Below, one piece after another: positions 17,001 through 24,880 of a DNA stretch of 64,000 nt; within the stretch, counting starts at the first letter, position 1; every line of letters begins with the position of its first letter. The notes beneath the pieces were generated by a model. That model did no database searches. It saw nothing but the letters and a program-made list of their open reading frames with translations, and was not told where the DNA came from. A program made the position numbers and the translations under genes. Source of the stretch: Mesorhizobium sp. B2-1-8 (lineage in GTDB: Bacteria > Pseudomonadota > Alphaproteobacteria > Rhizobiales > Rhizobiaceae); contig NZ_CP083952.1 of assembly GCF_006442545.2 (NCBI RefSeq), positions 558,001-622,000 on the forward strand, read 5' to 3'.

Positions 17001-18141
17001 CGGCGGCGTCGCCATAGGCCAACACGGTGGCGGCATCGCGATCGATGAGACGGAGTGCGCCCTGTGCGTCTCCCCGCCTGGAAAGATGGGCTGCGAACCA
17101 CGCATATAATCCACGAAGTTCGCTTGGTGCCTTGCGATCTCGGCCGGTGATGAGCGCGATTGCGCGCCGCAATGGGAAGGTCGGGTTGCTTCCCGCGCCC
17201 GTCACGACCCTGGCCAAGAAGCGTGCGGCGAGGAATTCCGCCACGGTGCGATGGAAGGCCTCGAAGATGTGACCTTCTCCACGAAACAATGCCGTGTCCA
17301 GCGTTGCATCCGCCAGCTTAGGCTCCAGATTGAGAGCATTCGTGGTCAAATACTCATTGGCGCCGCCCAAATGGGGCGGCGGCGCATTTGAGCGCCAGAG
17401 CGCCTTAGCGCCCGAAGCAAGGGCGTAGAAACACAGTCTTGAAGCGGCTTCGACGATTGCTTCAACGCTCGGCCTGGGATCTGTCGCCCGTTCAGAATCG
17501 TGCTCGTGGGCCAGCGCCCAGATGGCCTTTTCGAACAGTTCAAAACGACTGCTTGGCCATATACCCTCGGCAGCTACCACCGAATGAAGCAAGCGGAGAC
17601 TCAAAGGGCTCTCGAGAAAGGCTTCGGCGCCGCGATTGCGTGCCTCAATCACAAACGATCTCGGATCAGTGGCCCCAAGCGCCGTCAGCACGGCTCGGGC
17701 CTCGCCTTCATCCAAGGGCAGAAGACGCGCCACGGTGATCGCGCCATTGCTAGCCGCCGGTCGCATGGCTCCGAGATCGGCGGCCTCGCGCCAGTCCTCT
17801 GCCCGGCAGGTGAGGCGCCAACGAAGGTTCTTGTTTGCGGACAGGGTATTGGCGAGTTGCAGGAGCTTGTCCTTGCCGTTCTCACCCGTGCGATATTCGT
17901 CCAATGCATCAAGATAGAGCGTCTCGCCAACGGGTAGCGGGGCGCCGTTCATAGCATCTCGACAGGTAAAGACCTCGGCGCCCTCGGCCCCAGACTCGTA
18001 ACGCAGCGCCGTGGACTTGCCGAGGCCAGGTTCGCCGAGCAGAACGACAAACGGACGATCGCGCAGCGCGCTCAGGGCGCACTCGCTCGCTTCTGACTCG
18101 CTATGAACAAGGACCCTACGGTCCAGTGATGCAATTCTCAT
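14092..18141 (-). CDS. STAND/NACHT-like NTPase with C-terminal PD-(D/E)XK nuclease domain
   Basis: Very large protein, 1349 residues. The N-terminal P-loop NTPase has Walker A LLGEPGLGKST (about 34-44), Walker B LYLDALDEY with the extra acidic residues seen in NACHT proteins, and a sensor-like LTCRAEDW. A helical region of about 800 residues follows. The C-terminus (about 1205-1349) has an endonuclease-like signature: Asp about 1229 in RADVLLL, Glu and Lys in LPIEAKRHYN (about 1243 and 1245) and Gln in LEQLAGY. This suggests a single-gene immune switch in which the repeat region senses something and oligomerisation activates cleavage. Known Avs proteins put the nuclease first, so the order here is reversed. 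ATG at 18141 is preferred to GTG at 18147. Alone on its strand. Confidence 0.75.
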   Translation of the reverse strand: MRIASLDRRVLVHSESEASECALSALRDRPFVVLLGEPGLGKSTALRYESGAEGAEVFTCRDAMNGAPLPVGETLYLDALDEYRTGENGKDKLLQLANTLSANKNLRWRLTCRAEDWREAADLGAMRPAASNGAITVARLLPLDEGEARAVLTALGATDPRSFVIEARNRGAEAFLESPLSLRLLHSVVAAEGIWPSSRFELFEKAIWALAHEHDSERATDPRPSVEAIVEAASRLCFYALASGAKALWRSNAPPPHLGGANEYLTTNALNLEPKLADATLDTALFRGEGHIFEAFHRTVAEFLAARFLARVVTGAGSNPTFPLRRAIALITGRDRKAPSELRGLYAWFAAHLSRRGDAQGALRLIDRDAATVLAYGDAAAFDTSGRKAILLNFDRDDPYVLSSQRGATVLGGLAGEDLAGDFATILDKDVRTHLQATVLQALAEGPSVKGIQSKLLAIVLDAGRPLWMRERSSEVIVRASEDRTAARRALLVELERQPDTASQVVLRARLLAGMPADAINSSEIRKLLADFGALPASSDDDEVEDRGALTALALALRRSAPEDLFDVPISQGTTSALRQKSQIRSFIDQVLASAIDRCPDLGADRLWTWINNAREHVWDMLDSTVVEAMQNWVDIDPPRRELDFFLAMSRTGEPTDGPWVVVNHYISTMRRLASASLVEGLFALARSEAKGSGRRRLFEIAAYAARGEAHWPTWREKVVAILKEEGGYAEFIKALLSDPNAEWKKQEAQRQAKLEAKTDASRKNNIAALTPKLAAIASGVESEFSALKWAADHYRNARISKKDNPLAKVTTYTNDEIAAAIAEGFIQFAIHTDIKVDAESLGRAEATNGAYPQEWVVAAGLHQGLLHGRQAELAETPLVCALVGLRQSYFSGEDGPSLVTWAVQRLAQDREHGVTQMLRYWNAALDAGDDDLDGLHHLVSARELGLVAACLQELLKNRPNLPMPALEQALVAGASILASEELARFASSAVQRSNLGHEQRQIWSFVGLALDPTTIPAELSDEEVQGILLRPNGALVEAFYERSPQPDVLDRFRIAVLARAHESVDDDWRHSNTVSGIVRAAIRRLSASKNSDAGDLLKSLASDVHPSWRPQLAHSAAEHARMMRDDLYVAPPVGDLVTALAGGAPASPADLAAAVLEEVDRYRTTLRTGSETPWKRFWNTDKDGAATTPQIENEDRDRLLELLRIRLERYGIVASLPEARRGENTRADVLLLSHAGKNLPIEAKRHYNRELWSAPLEQLAGYAADAGADGFGIYLVFWFGIEFPLPRRSDGDILPSTAEALETMLRSDIPECLQDKLAIVVLDVSRPTTMATIMTRRGQKRSKKQDGR

Positions 18142-18419
18142 CAGCACAAAATACTGGCGCCGCGTGCCGGTGACAAAGAATAAAAGCGGTTCCTTGGCTG
18201 GCTAGCAGCAATCCCTGTGGATAGTCCCGTGCAGCTCACCGTTGTTTCTTCGACAGATTAGACGGTCGACGCCACCAAATCGATGACGTGGAGCGACTAA
18301 CGACGGGTTCAGCCTGGACCAAAGAACGGCGACTATCGCCTCACCGTGTCACAAACCGGTCTGTCTGGTATCGGGGGCCCCATTGCGGAAGTTTGAAGAC
18401 AGGCGGCAAACCCTGTGTT
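18142..18419. other. Intergenic stretch upstream of the STAND gene
   Basis: Holds the presumed promoter of the large minus-strand gene. No convincing -35/-10 pair, hairpin or coding frame was seen. Confidence 0.4.
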
Positions 18420-18858
18420 GGTCGCGGATGCTCCTCGCACGTTGTAGATTCCCACGCTAGATCAATAACTTATTATACAACTGGACATTGTGCCGAGGCG
18501 CCGCAATGTGCCGAAAGTGGCAAGAAACCTAGCAAATCCAACCAACCGACGGCCGCACAATGTGCGCCCTTTTATCTTGCCATCTTAATCGGTCGTATTT
18601 TGCGAGACTTTCTTGTCATCGTCACTCGTCCTCCAATCTACGATAATATACTATTCTATACTCGATGCCACGATTCCGTAGTGTGACGTTGAGTTCCGAT
18701 GCGCCGTGCAGTTTTCCGCGCTCTCCGACGGGGTAGCAGCGCTGCTTATTTGCAGCACGGGAACCGTCGTGGCGCACTTTTCCATCGGAGTGTCGGAGCA
18801 GCGTCACAGGCAATCCGGCGCGGTCCGGCCGTCTTCCCATCGGCGCGGCCGCAGGCAA
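18420..18858 (-). repeat. Duplicated non-coding unit, copy A (interrupted by IS at 18859)
   Basis: About 440 bp recurring near 44205-44641. Shared blocks include CACAATGTGCGCCCTTTTAT, GAGTTCCGATGCGCCGTGCA and ACCGTCGTGGCGCACTTTTC. Copy B continues directly into GATAACGTGCGTTC, which in copy A resumes at 20200, so the 1341 bp between is an insertion. In both copies it lies 3' of an IS110-family transposase remnant, so it is probably the 3' non-coding end of that element. Confidence 0.7.
18572..18619 (-). other. 15-codon frame ending PIKMAR, copy A
   Basis: ATG at 18619 reads a 15-residue peptide MTRKSRKIRPIKMAR and stops just before a hairpin (GCGCACA/TGTGCGG). The second copy of the unit has the equivalent MSKRSTEAQPIKMAR. 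An upstream GGAGGA is present. The end is conserved while the start differs. It may be only shared DNA; coding is unproven. Confidence 0.25.
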
Positions 18859-19123
18859 TGTATGGCCCGCCCCGTCTGCAAGCAGAATGTTTTGGGTGGA
18901 ACAACCGGTCTGCACCAATGTATCCGGCCTCGGCGCTCTGCGCGCCCTGCCAAGATGGAGATTCGCACGCCCGGCTCCTAACAAGATACACGACCTCGAA
19001 AGGGCCGCTGCCTGCGACAGGTTTGCCGAACGCCGATCAACCGTTGGGCCATCTCTGTGTACATCCTCCCGCAGACTTCATGCGGCCGAGCAGTTGCCGG
19101 GACGCTCCCGCTCGACCAACTCG
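18859..19123 (-). ncRNA. Candidate guide (seek/bridge) RNA region of the IS1111 element
   Basis: 265 bp of non-coding DNA between the transposase stop and the IS end. In IS1111-group elements the 3' non-coding region encodes the short RNA that directs target choice. Position and length fit; no structure could be computed here, so the assignment rests on element anatomy only. Confidence 0.4.
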
Positions 19124-20136
19124 TTACCCCTTCGAGGCCATTGCGGCTTCATAGGGGCGCTGGTTCGACATCACCGCCCAGGCGATCCGGGCCAGTTTAT
19201 TGGCAAGCGCAACGACCACGACGTTGCGCTTGGCGCGCTTGAGCAGTGCCTGCAGCCAGGCGCCGATCTGGGTGTCCATTCGCGCCAGATATGGCAATGC
19301 CGCTCGCGCACCATGGATCAACAGCACGCGCATGTAGGTGCTCCCGCGCTTGCTGATCCCCGTCAGGCGCGGCTTGCCGCCGGTCGTGATCTGACGTGGA
19401 ACAAGCCCCAGCCAAGCAGCGAAGTCACGCCCCTTCGCAAACGCCGACACGTAGCCGACCGCTGCTGCCAGCGCCGTTGCGTTGAGCGCGCCAATGCCCG
19501 GAACACTGCGCAACAGACGAGCCCGTTGATCGCTCTTCGCGAGCGCTTCGAACTCTTGATCGAGCTGCTTGATCCGATGATCGAGCGCGTGCAATTCGTC
19601 GACCATGTCATCAACGAGTTGCCGCATCCTGGCGGTTAGGAGTGTGTTGTCCGGCAGGTTCTCGCGCAGCCACAGGTTCAGCTTTGGGCGCCCCTTGGCG
19701 ATGACGATGCCGCGGTCGAAAAGTACGCCGCGCAGTTGATTGATCAACGCCGTCCCGAGTGCCGACCAGCCGCTCGCGGGCACGGTGCAAAGTCTGCACA
19801 TCGAGTTGCTCTTCCGACTTGATCGGCGGGCCGTGTCGCCGCTTCGGCGATTGCCTCCGCATCGCGATCATCGTTCTTGTGCGATTTCACGTACGGCTTC
19901 ACATACTCGGGCGGCATCAGCCGAACCTCATGTCCGCCCATGACGAACTGACGCGCGAGGTGATGAGCACCGCAGCACGCCTCCATGCCAATGAGGCAGT
20001 GTGATTGCTTTTCGACGAATGCAGTAAGGGACGCACGGCGTATCCGACGACGCAGCACAACCGCTCCTTCACGGTCGAGGCCGACCAGGCTGCAGAGCGT
20101 CTTTCCAAGATCGATTCCGAGTACGACGATGTTCAT
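19124..20136 (-). pseudogene. IS1111-group transposase, frameshifted
   Basis: The N-terminal DEDD (RuvC-like) domain is visible from MNIVVLGIDLGKTLCSLVGL to KSHKNDDRDAEAIAEAATRP. The frame then shifts near 19830 to IKSEEQLDVQTLHRARERLV and again near 19790 to ALINQLRGVLFDRGI. The C-terminal transposase_20 domain follows with VPGIGALNATALAAAVG and FAAWLGLVPRQITTGGKPRL. About 340 residues in total, the normal size. AGGAGG precedes ATG 20136. Two frame breaks mean no full protein unless the sequence is in error. Confidence 0.85.
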
Positions 20137-20199
20137 TTTCCTTCCTCCTTCTGACACGGACTAGCAGTTTGGCTGGAACTGGAGGGCGGGCCATCCCAT

Positions 20200-21030
20200 A
20201 AGATAACGTGCGTTCTGTCGTTCCTGGTCAGCATAGGTCCTCATCCGCCGGAGCGGATCTCTTGTGTCAGATGGCGCCCGTCAGCGCGCCGGCGCCGTGC
20301 GTCTGAACTGCGCTCGAACCGCTCATCGACGCGCTCACAGAAGCTTGCGCGCCTTGCCATGGGCGCGGCGCGCGGCATCCGCCTGGCTTGCCGCCGGATC
20401 GCCGACCTAGAACGCGCCGTCGGTCCTGATCGCGACCATCATCACCGCCAGTTTGCACGCCACCGCGAAACAGGCTTTGCGATGGCAGGGGTGTTTGGCG
20501 ATCGCTTGGCGTCAAGCAACAGGGAGTTTTTCCGCAAGTAGGAACGGGCGTTGATGACAATGCGGACGAGCAGCCCGCCGGAGCGGCTCGCATGGCGCAG
20601 GCGGGCTGCTCGCGCACGGCTGTTGCGGATTGAGGTATTATGCATCGGCGGTTTCCACGTCGGTTTGGGGCCTTGAGCCGCTGCTTGACATGGCGAACCC
20701 GATAGCTCGGGCCGCCTGTCTGGATGACGTGACAATGATGCAAAACTCGATCGAGCATGGCCGCCGCCAACGGATCATCGATGGCCGTCATGAACCAAAG
20801 CGCAGTCACCGGCCCGACGCCGGGGATAGCGATGAAGCCCCGGCATGTCTCGTTGCGCGCGACTATCTTCATAACGGGATCGTGCAGCCGGCTATACTGT
20901 CGCCACAGCGTCCCACGTGCCGACGGCATGGCGTCAATAGCTCGCTCGATAGCGGATCGTCCGCTATGGCGCAGCGCACCGGCTGCTCGAAAGCCCCTGG
21001 CCCGAGCATGCTCAGACGGATATGAACGTT
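20200..21030 (-). pseudogene. IS110-family transposase remnant with inserted IstB piece
   Basis: Fragments in several frames on the minus strand. The order, reading 5' to 3', is SMLGPGAFEQPVRCAIADDP, then VARNETCRGFIAIPGVGPVT with MTAIDDP. An IstB-like C-terminal piece follows (LDRVLHHCHVIQTGGPSYRV, near 20640-20745), and then the IS110 tail (CHRKACFAVACKLAV). Stops and frame changes make it non-functional. It is the same transposase type as the remnant at 44.64-45.5 kb. Confidence 0.65.
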
Positions 21031-21248
21031 GCCGCTCTCTTGACCTGGGGCGCTTTCCGACAATGCAGCTTTGGTGTGGAAACTATGCGAGATTCTCGAT
21101 GCGCGGCATGTCGCGCCGAGCGAGGTTTTTTAAGTCGCATTCAGCGCCAGCTTCGGTTTGTGGTCGACCTTTACGACAACTGCCCCTCGCAGAATGTCGA
21201 AATTGCTGGCAATACCACAGTTAGGGTTTCGGGCAGCGGATAAGCCGA

Positions 21249-22064
21249 ATGACAAAGAAATTGCCGAGCCAATACCGGCAGAGGGCACGAGACCATCTCG
21301 CAGCGGCGGAACGACTCCTCCGCAGCGGAGATGACGACGTTACAAGATATGCCTGCATCGAATTGCGGCTCTGCGTGGAGGCCATCTGCTACGGAATGCT
21401 CTGTCTCTATCGCTCTGAATTGTCGAAAGGCGAGCTCGCGAAATGGCAACCTAAAAAGGTGCTCGATGAGCTGCTTGAAATCGATAAATACGCGACAACT
21501 CCACAACTACTAAGCGTCCAGGACCCAAAGACCGGGGAGTGGCACGACTTCGGCACACAGGACTACCGTTTTTCGGTAAAGTGGGCCAACAAGGCGCATA
21601 ACGCGCTTGGCAACGCGCTGCATGTGCCTACGATTGACCAGGTCGAGAAAGGGCAGGAGGCCACGCCTGCGATCTTTCGGGAACGCTGCCAAGAATATAT
21701 GCCGGAGCTTCGTAAGGTTCTGGATTCGCAGTCATGGCACCTTCACATGACCGGCCCGCGCTGGACGATGAGATGCGCTTGCGGATTTGAGATGCACCGG
21801 CGCGCCGAGCACATTGAAAAGGGCGTGATCGTCATCTGCAGTGAATGCGGCCGCGTCTACGATGTCGTACACGTAGGCGACGTACTCGACATCGAGTTGC
21901 GCAAACTCCGGTGGCAATGCAAAAAATGCGGGAAGGAGAACGGGACCCCCGAGCGCGATCTAGTTGAGAACATCATGACCGAATGCTTCGCGTGCGGCGA
22001 ACCAACGCAAGTCCGCAAACAGTGGATGGCCTATCAGCAGGAGCCGAACGGAACTGACGCCTAG
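21249..22064 (+). CDS. Zinc-ribbon hypothetical protein with helical N-terminal domain
   Basis: A 271-residue protein. Residues about 1-160 are helical (RARDHLAAAERLLRSGDDD, then a Cys-containing helix) and recall HEPN-like or abortive-infection-type domains, but no RX4H motif was found. The C-terminal third has Cys pairs in MRCACGF, ICSECG, WQCKKCG and TECFACG, which could form two zinc ribbons. It stands at the start of a same-strand pair with the broken HNH gene that follows after 48 bp. No family recognised; a nucleic-acid role is a guess from the zinc ribbons. Confidence 0.65.
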   Translation: MTKKLPSQYRQRARDHLAAAERLLRSGDDDVTRYACIELRLCVEAICYGMLCLYRSELSKGELAKWQPKKVLDELLEIDKYATTPQLLSVQDPKTGEWHDFGTQDYRFSVKWANKAHNALGNALHVPTIDQVEKGQEATPAIFRERCQEYMPELRKVLDSQSWHLHMTGPRWTMRCACGFEMHRRAEHIEKGVIVICSECGRVYDVVHVGDVLDIELRKLRWQCKKCGKENGTPERDLVENIMTECFACGEPTQVRKQWMAYQQEPNGTDA

Positions 22065-22112
22065 TTGCTGCATGACACACTGGCGACCGACTCAAAGCAT
22101 CGTATTGTCACG

Positions 22113-23003
22113 ATGAAAATTGCCATGGACCGCAAGTCAGGAAGAAGAACCCGCAGTCGGGCGGCGGTGATGGCCGCCGACCCGAACTGCATTGATTGTG
22201 GCGGGCCTGCCGACAAGCAGGAACACATGCCGCCTATTGTCATGTTCGAGGGGCGCCACCGTCCGGGTGGGATGGAGTACGCCGCCTGCGCTGACTGCAA
22301 CAACGGAACATCCGCGGCAGATTCCGTCGCGGCCTTCCTCGAAGATTTCCTGGAACGCTCACCCGTCTAGCTGGCAAATTGTGGAGAACGTTAAGCAGCG
22401 CGCAATCCTCAACGAGATCGCTCCCGGCTTCATGGAAGAGCTGTTTGGGCATTCGCGGGCGACCTCACTCACCATCCCAACAAAAGGTGGGGTTCTGGTG
22501 CGACAGACGGTCATCACGGCCGTGGGCCGTTGGTCAAGAGCTACTTAAGTGTCTTTGCCGCGAAACTGGCTATGGCCCTATTCCGCGAGCAAACCGGCAA
22601 ATCCCTCCCCAAAGAGGGCGGAGTCGAGGCCTGGCATTATCTCAACGCCGGTTTGACGCGGGAAACTGCAGAGAAGATCGTCTCTATCATGCCTGTTTCG
22701 GGAACGTTGGCGGCCGGGCGCAAGAGCGCGGGCGACCAGTTTCGGTATCGCTTCAACACCGACGGAAAAACGATCGTGGCGGCGCTAGCCAGCTTCCACA
22801 ACAATCTGCACATCGCGTTTCTCGCCTCGTCGACACCCGAGGTGTACAAGATGCCGTGTCGGTTCCCACACGCTACCTACACGCAGCCAGGCCAGATGCT
22901 GGCGATGATGCCCAAGATCGAGCGTTCGCGCCGGATCATTCTGCCAGGTCTTGGTGGCGGCTCCCATTTTATAAGAGTGTCAGCCCAACCGAAGTCGGAA
23001 TAA
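22113..23003 (+). pseudogene. HNH-type endonuclease-like gene with two frameshifts
   Basis: The first segment (ATG 22113) has the zinc/HNH signature CIDCGG, EHMPPIVMFEGRHRP, YAACADCNNG. The frame breaks near 22355, continues one frame over as SSWQIVENVKQRAILNEIAP, breaks again near 22530, and then runs from VKSYLSVFAAKLAMALF to 23003. Read through, it would make about 297 residues, like other CxxC/EHxPP HNH proteins of rhizobia. Two shifts argue for decay, or for base-call errors. It follows the zinc-ribbon gene on the same strand. Confidence 0.7.
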
Positions 23004-23046
23004 CGTCTGCTTGGCCGCGTTGAATCGACTTCGAAAGCGACCCATT

Positions 23047-23190
23047 AAACAGAATTGCCAAATCTGTTTCATGCACAGTCGGGGAGCGTCGCCCGATTTA
23101 CCCCACGGCGGCAGTCGACGCTGCGCCGTGCAAAATTCGTGAATTATGCACAATTTGGCTCTGTTAACCCAAACCAGCTATTTGGTTTGG
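23047..23190 (+). promoter_or_regulatory. Two inverted repeats upstream of 23291 gene
   Basis: AAACAGA (23047-23053) pairs with TCTGTTT (23063-23069), and CCAAACC (23169-23175) pairs with GGTTTGG (23184-23190). The second ends 18 bp before a strong -35 box. They are plausible regulator sites; the regulator is not known. Confidence 0.35.
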
Positions 23191-23207
23191 ACACCAATTC
23201 AAAACGT

Positions 23208-23236
23208 TTGACGATCGATTTGGGAATACGTATATA
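23208..23236 (+). promoter_or_regulatory. Strong sigma-70-type promoter
   Basis: TTGACG (23208-23213), a spacer of exactly 17 bp and TATATA (23231-23236), about 55 bp before the start of the 23291 gene. One of the best consensus promoters in the window. Confidence 0.7.
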
Positions 23237-23290
23237 CCGTCCAGCCGGATGGCTCGTGACGAGCGAACCGTAAATTGAAGGATGGCTACA

Positions 23291-23968
23291 ATGACTAATC
23301 TGTTGAGCGAACTGTCTGAATCGGTTCGGTGGCGGCTGATGGTGGACGCGGCAAAGAAGGCGGCCGAGGCGCAGGGTTATTCCATGGCTCGCGTGCCGGG
23401 ACGGGGCCTTTCGAACATTTGGAACATCACCAAGGACGGCAAGACGACAGTGGCCGCGATCCGCACCACGCGCGACCGCTACATCGCTTTTCCCCCGTTG
23501 AAAGGGGGCACGAAGTGGAAGACGCTCGATGATGTCGAGACCGTCATCGTTGCGACGGTGGACTCGAAGGACGACCCGGAAAACGTCGAGGTCTACATTT
23601 TCCCGGCCGACGACGTGCGTAAGCGGTTCAACGCCCACTATGCCGCACGCTCCAAGGAAGGGCAGGCGATCAAGGATAATTTCGGCATGTGGGTAGGGCT
23701 CGACCTCGACAATCGCGGAATTGCCGCCAGTGTCGGGACGGGCATTCTCGATCACTACAAGCGTGTCGCGGTCTATCCGATTTCCGATTTGCTCGCCGAT
23801 AATCCTCACGAAGAGACGAGCAGCGAAGAGCCGGAACACACACCCGAGACGGTCGAGCCTGGCTTTTCCACGATCGCCGAAGTGATGGCTTGGGCAAGAG
23901 ACCGCGTAGCCCAGCTCGCAGGGGTGCAGGTGGAAGCGGTGAAGCTCGATTTGAAGATCGAGTATTGA
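23291..23968 (+). CDS. Hypothetical cytoplasmic protein (island cargo)
   Basis: A 225-residue soluble protein of no family known to me. Features: LSNIWNITKDGKTTVAAIRTTR with RYIAFPP, a segment EVYIFPADDVRKRFNAHYAA, and an acidic linker EETSSEEPEHTPETVEP before a C-terminal helix. The middle could be a nuclease-like alpha/beta fold, but I see no PD-(D/E)XK triad. ATG 23291 is chosen because GAAGG lies 9 bp upstream; the in-frame ATG at 23282 touches that site. It has its own near-consensus promoter and lies between the HNH remnant and the Mrr-like gene, so a defence or accessory role is possible. Confidence 0.7.
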   Translation: MTNLLSELSESVRWRLMVDAAKKAAEAQGYSMARVPGRGLSNIWNITKDGKTTVAAIRTTRDRYIAFPPLKGGTKWKTLDDVETVIVATVDSKDDPENVEVYIFPADDVRKRFNAHYAARSKEGQAIKDNFGMWVGLDLDNRGIAASVGTGILDHYKRVAVYPISDLLADNPHEETSSEEPEHTPETVEPGFSTIAEVMAWARDRVAQLAGVQVEAVKLDLKIEY

Positions 23969-24034
23969 AGCGCCGATGCGGGCGCACATTGGCTCGGCCG
24001 GATCGCTTTGCAGGTGATCCGGCCGGATGAACCG

Positions 24035-24751
24035 CTATTCTAGGAACCCGTGCAATAGGTCGCTGGTGTCAGGATCACGTTCGTCTGCAAGCAGCGTCAC
24101 TACCTCGGCCGCTGTGAGCTGGTCGGCGTCGTCGAGCAATTGCAGGGCATTGAAGCGCACACCGTCATCGAAATGGTCGTGCGCCAACTCTTTAAGTACA
24201 CGCGCCGTTGTGTCCCGAAAACGGGATAGGCCAGCAGCGAAAACCGCTAGCCATTCCTCATAAGGCAGGCCGGTTTCATCAAGGAATGGGTCAGCGTCGC
24301 CTGTCCGCAAGGCTTCTACGAGATGGCCGGAAACCTCCCTGAACTCATGATCGACAGCGCAAGCTTCTTCGACCAGCGGAATCCAACGCAGCCCCTGCGC
24401 TTCCGTCAGCGTGATCGTTAGATGACCGATGCTTTCGGCGGCAAGGTAATTCCTGGCAGCGCGCGAGAAGCCGGCGGTCGCCACCATGACGGCCGGAACC
24501 TCGCCCACGTCGCGCACCAGGGCGATCGTCGCACCCGCATGCACGCTGTCGATCGGGCGCTTGTGTCGCTTAGCTTCAATCAACAAAACGGGTTTCGGAT
24601 TCCCTGCCTCGAAGACGCATACATCGACCTGGCGGCGCGCCTTAGTCTTGCTCCCGCTCAGGCGGACGTTGTGCTTCACCGTGAAGCGGGGGAGCGGAAA
24701 TAGCGTGCGGAACCGCTCAAGAACCGCGTGCTCATATTCCTTCGGCGTCAT
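24035..24751 (-). CDS. Mrr-like restriction endonuclease
   Basis: About 238 residues from ATG 24751; an in-frame GTG at 24856 would add 35 residues. The N-terminal half is a PD-(D/E)XK domain of the Mrr_cat type: RRQVDVCVFEAG carries the Asp, and VLLIEAKRHKRPID the Glu-X-Lys. The C-terminal 100 residues are helical (LSRFRDTTARVLKELAHDHF, LLDDADQLTAAEVVTLLADE) and may sense or dimerise. Mrr enzymes cut modified DNA. No methyltransferase is adjacent, which fits a type IV or stand-alone nuclease. It is 130 bp from the repeat-protein gene on the same strand. Confidence 0.75.
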   Translation of the reverse strand: MTPKEYEHAVLERFRTLFPLPRFTVKHNVRLSGSKTKARRQVDVCVFEAGNPKPVLLIEAKRHKRPIDSVHAGATIALVRDVGEVPAVMVATAGFSRAARNYLAAESIGHLTITLTEAQGLRWIPLVEEACAVDHEFREVSGHLVEALRTGDADPFLDETGLPYEEWLAVFAAGLSRFRDTTARVLKELAHDHFDDGVRFNALQLLDDADQLTAAEVVTLLADERDPDTSDLLHGFLE

Positions 24752-24880
24752 TCTGACGACATGCCTATCCGGTCTGTTCTTTTGCTCAGCGTGGCATATT
24801 CGACCGGGAGCAACGAACCACCAGTCAGAGTCGAAGATCGTGCGCCGTCGTGCCACCGTTCGCGACCATTAGCTACATTG

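Larger units (their letters stand above)
18859..20199 (-). mobile_element. IS1111-group (IS110 family) insertion sequence
   Basis: 1341 bp, delimited by comparison with the uninterrupted unit at 44.6 kb. It has an 11-bp subterminal inverted repeat: ATGGCCCGCCC at 18862-18872 and its complement at 20184-20194, 3 and 5 bp in from the ends, as is typical of the IS1111 group. The broken transposase gene occupies the right part on the minus strand, leaving a 63-bp leader and a 265-bp 3' non-coding region. No target duplication is apparent. Confidence 0.8.

Noticed and set aside
18622..18984. 120-codon minus-strand frame with a relative at 44356-44676
   Set aside because: Similarity is explained by the shared non-coding repeat; no start signal, and its 5' part lies in the inserted IS.
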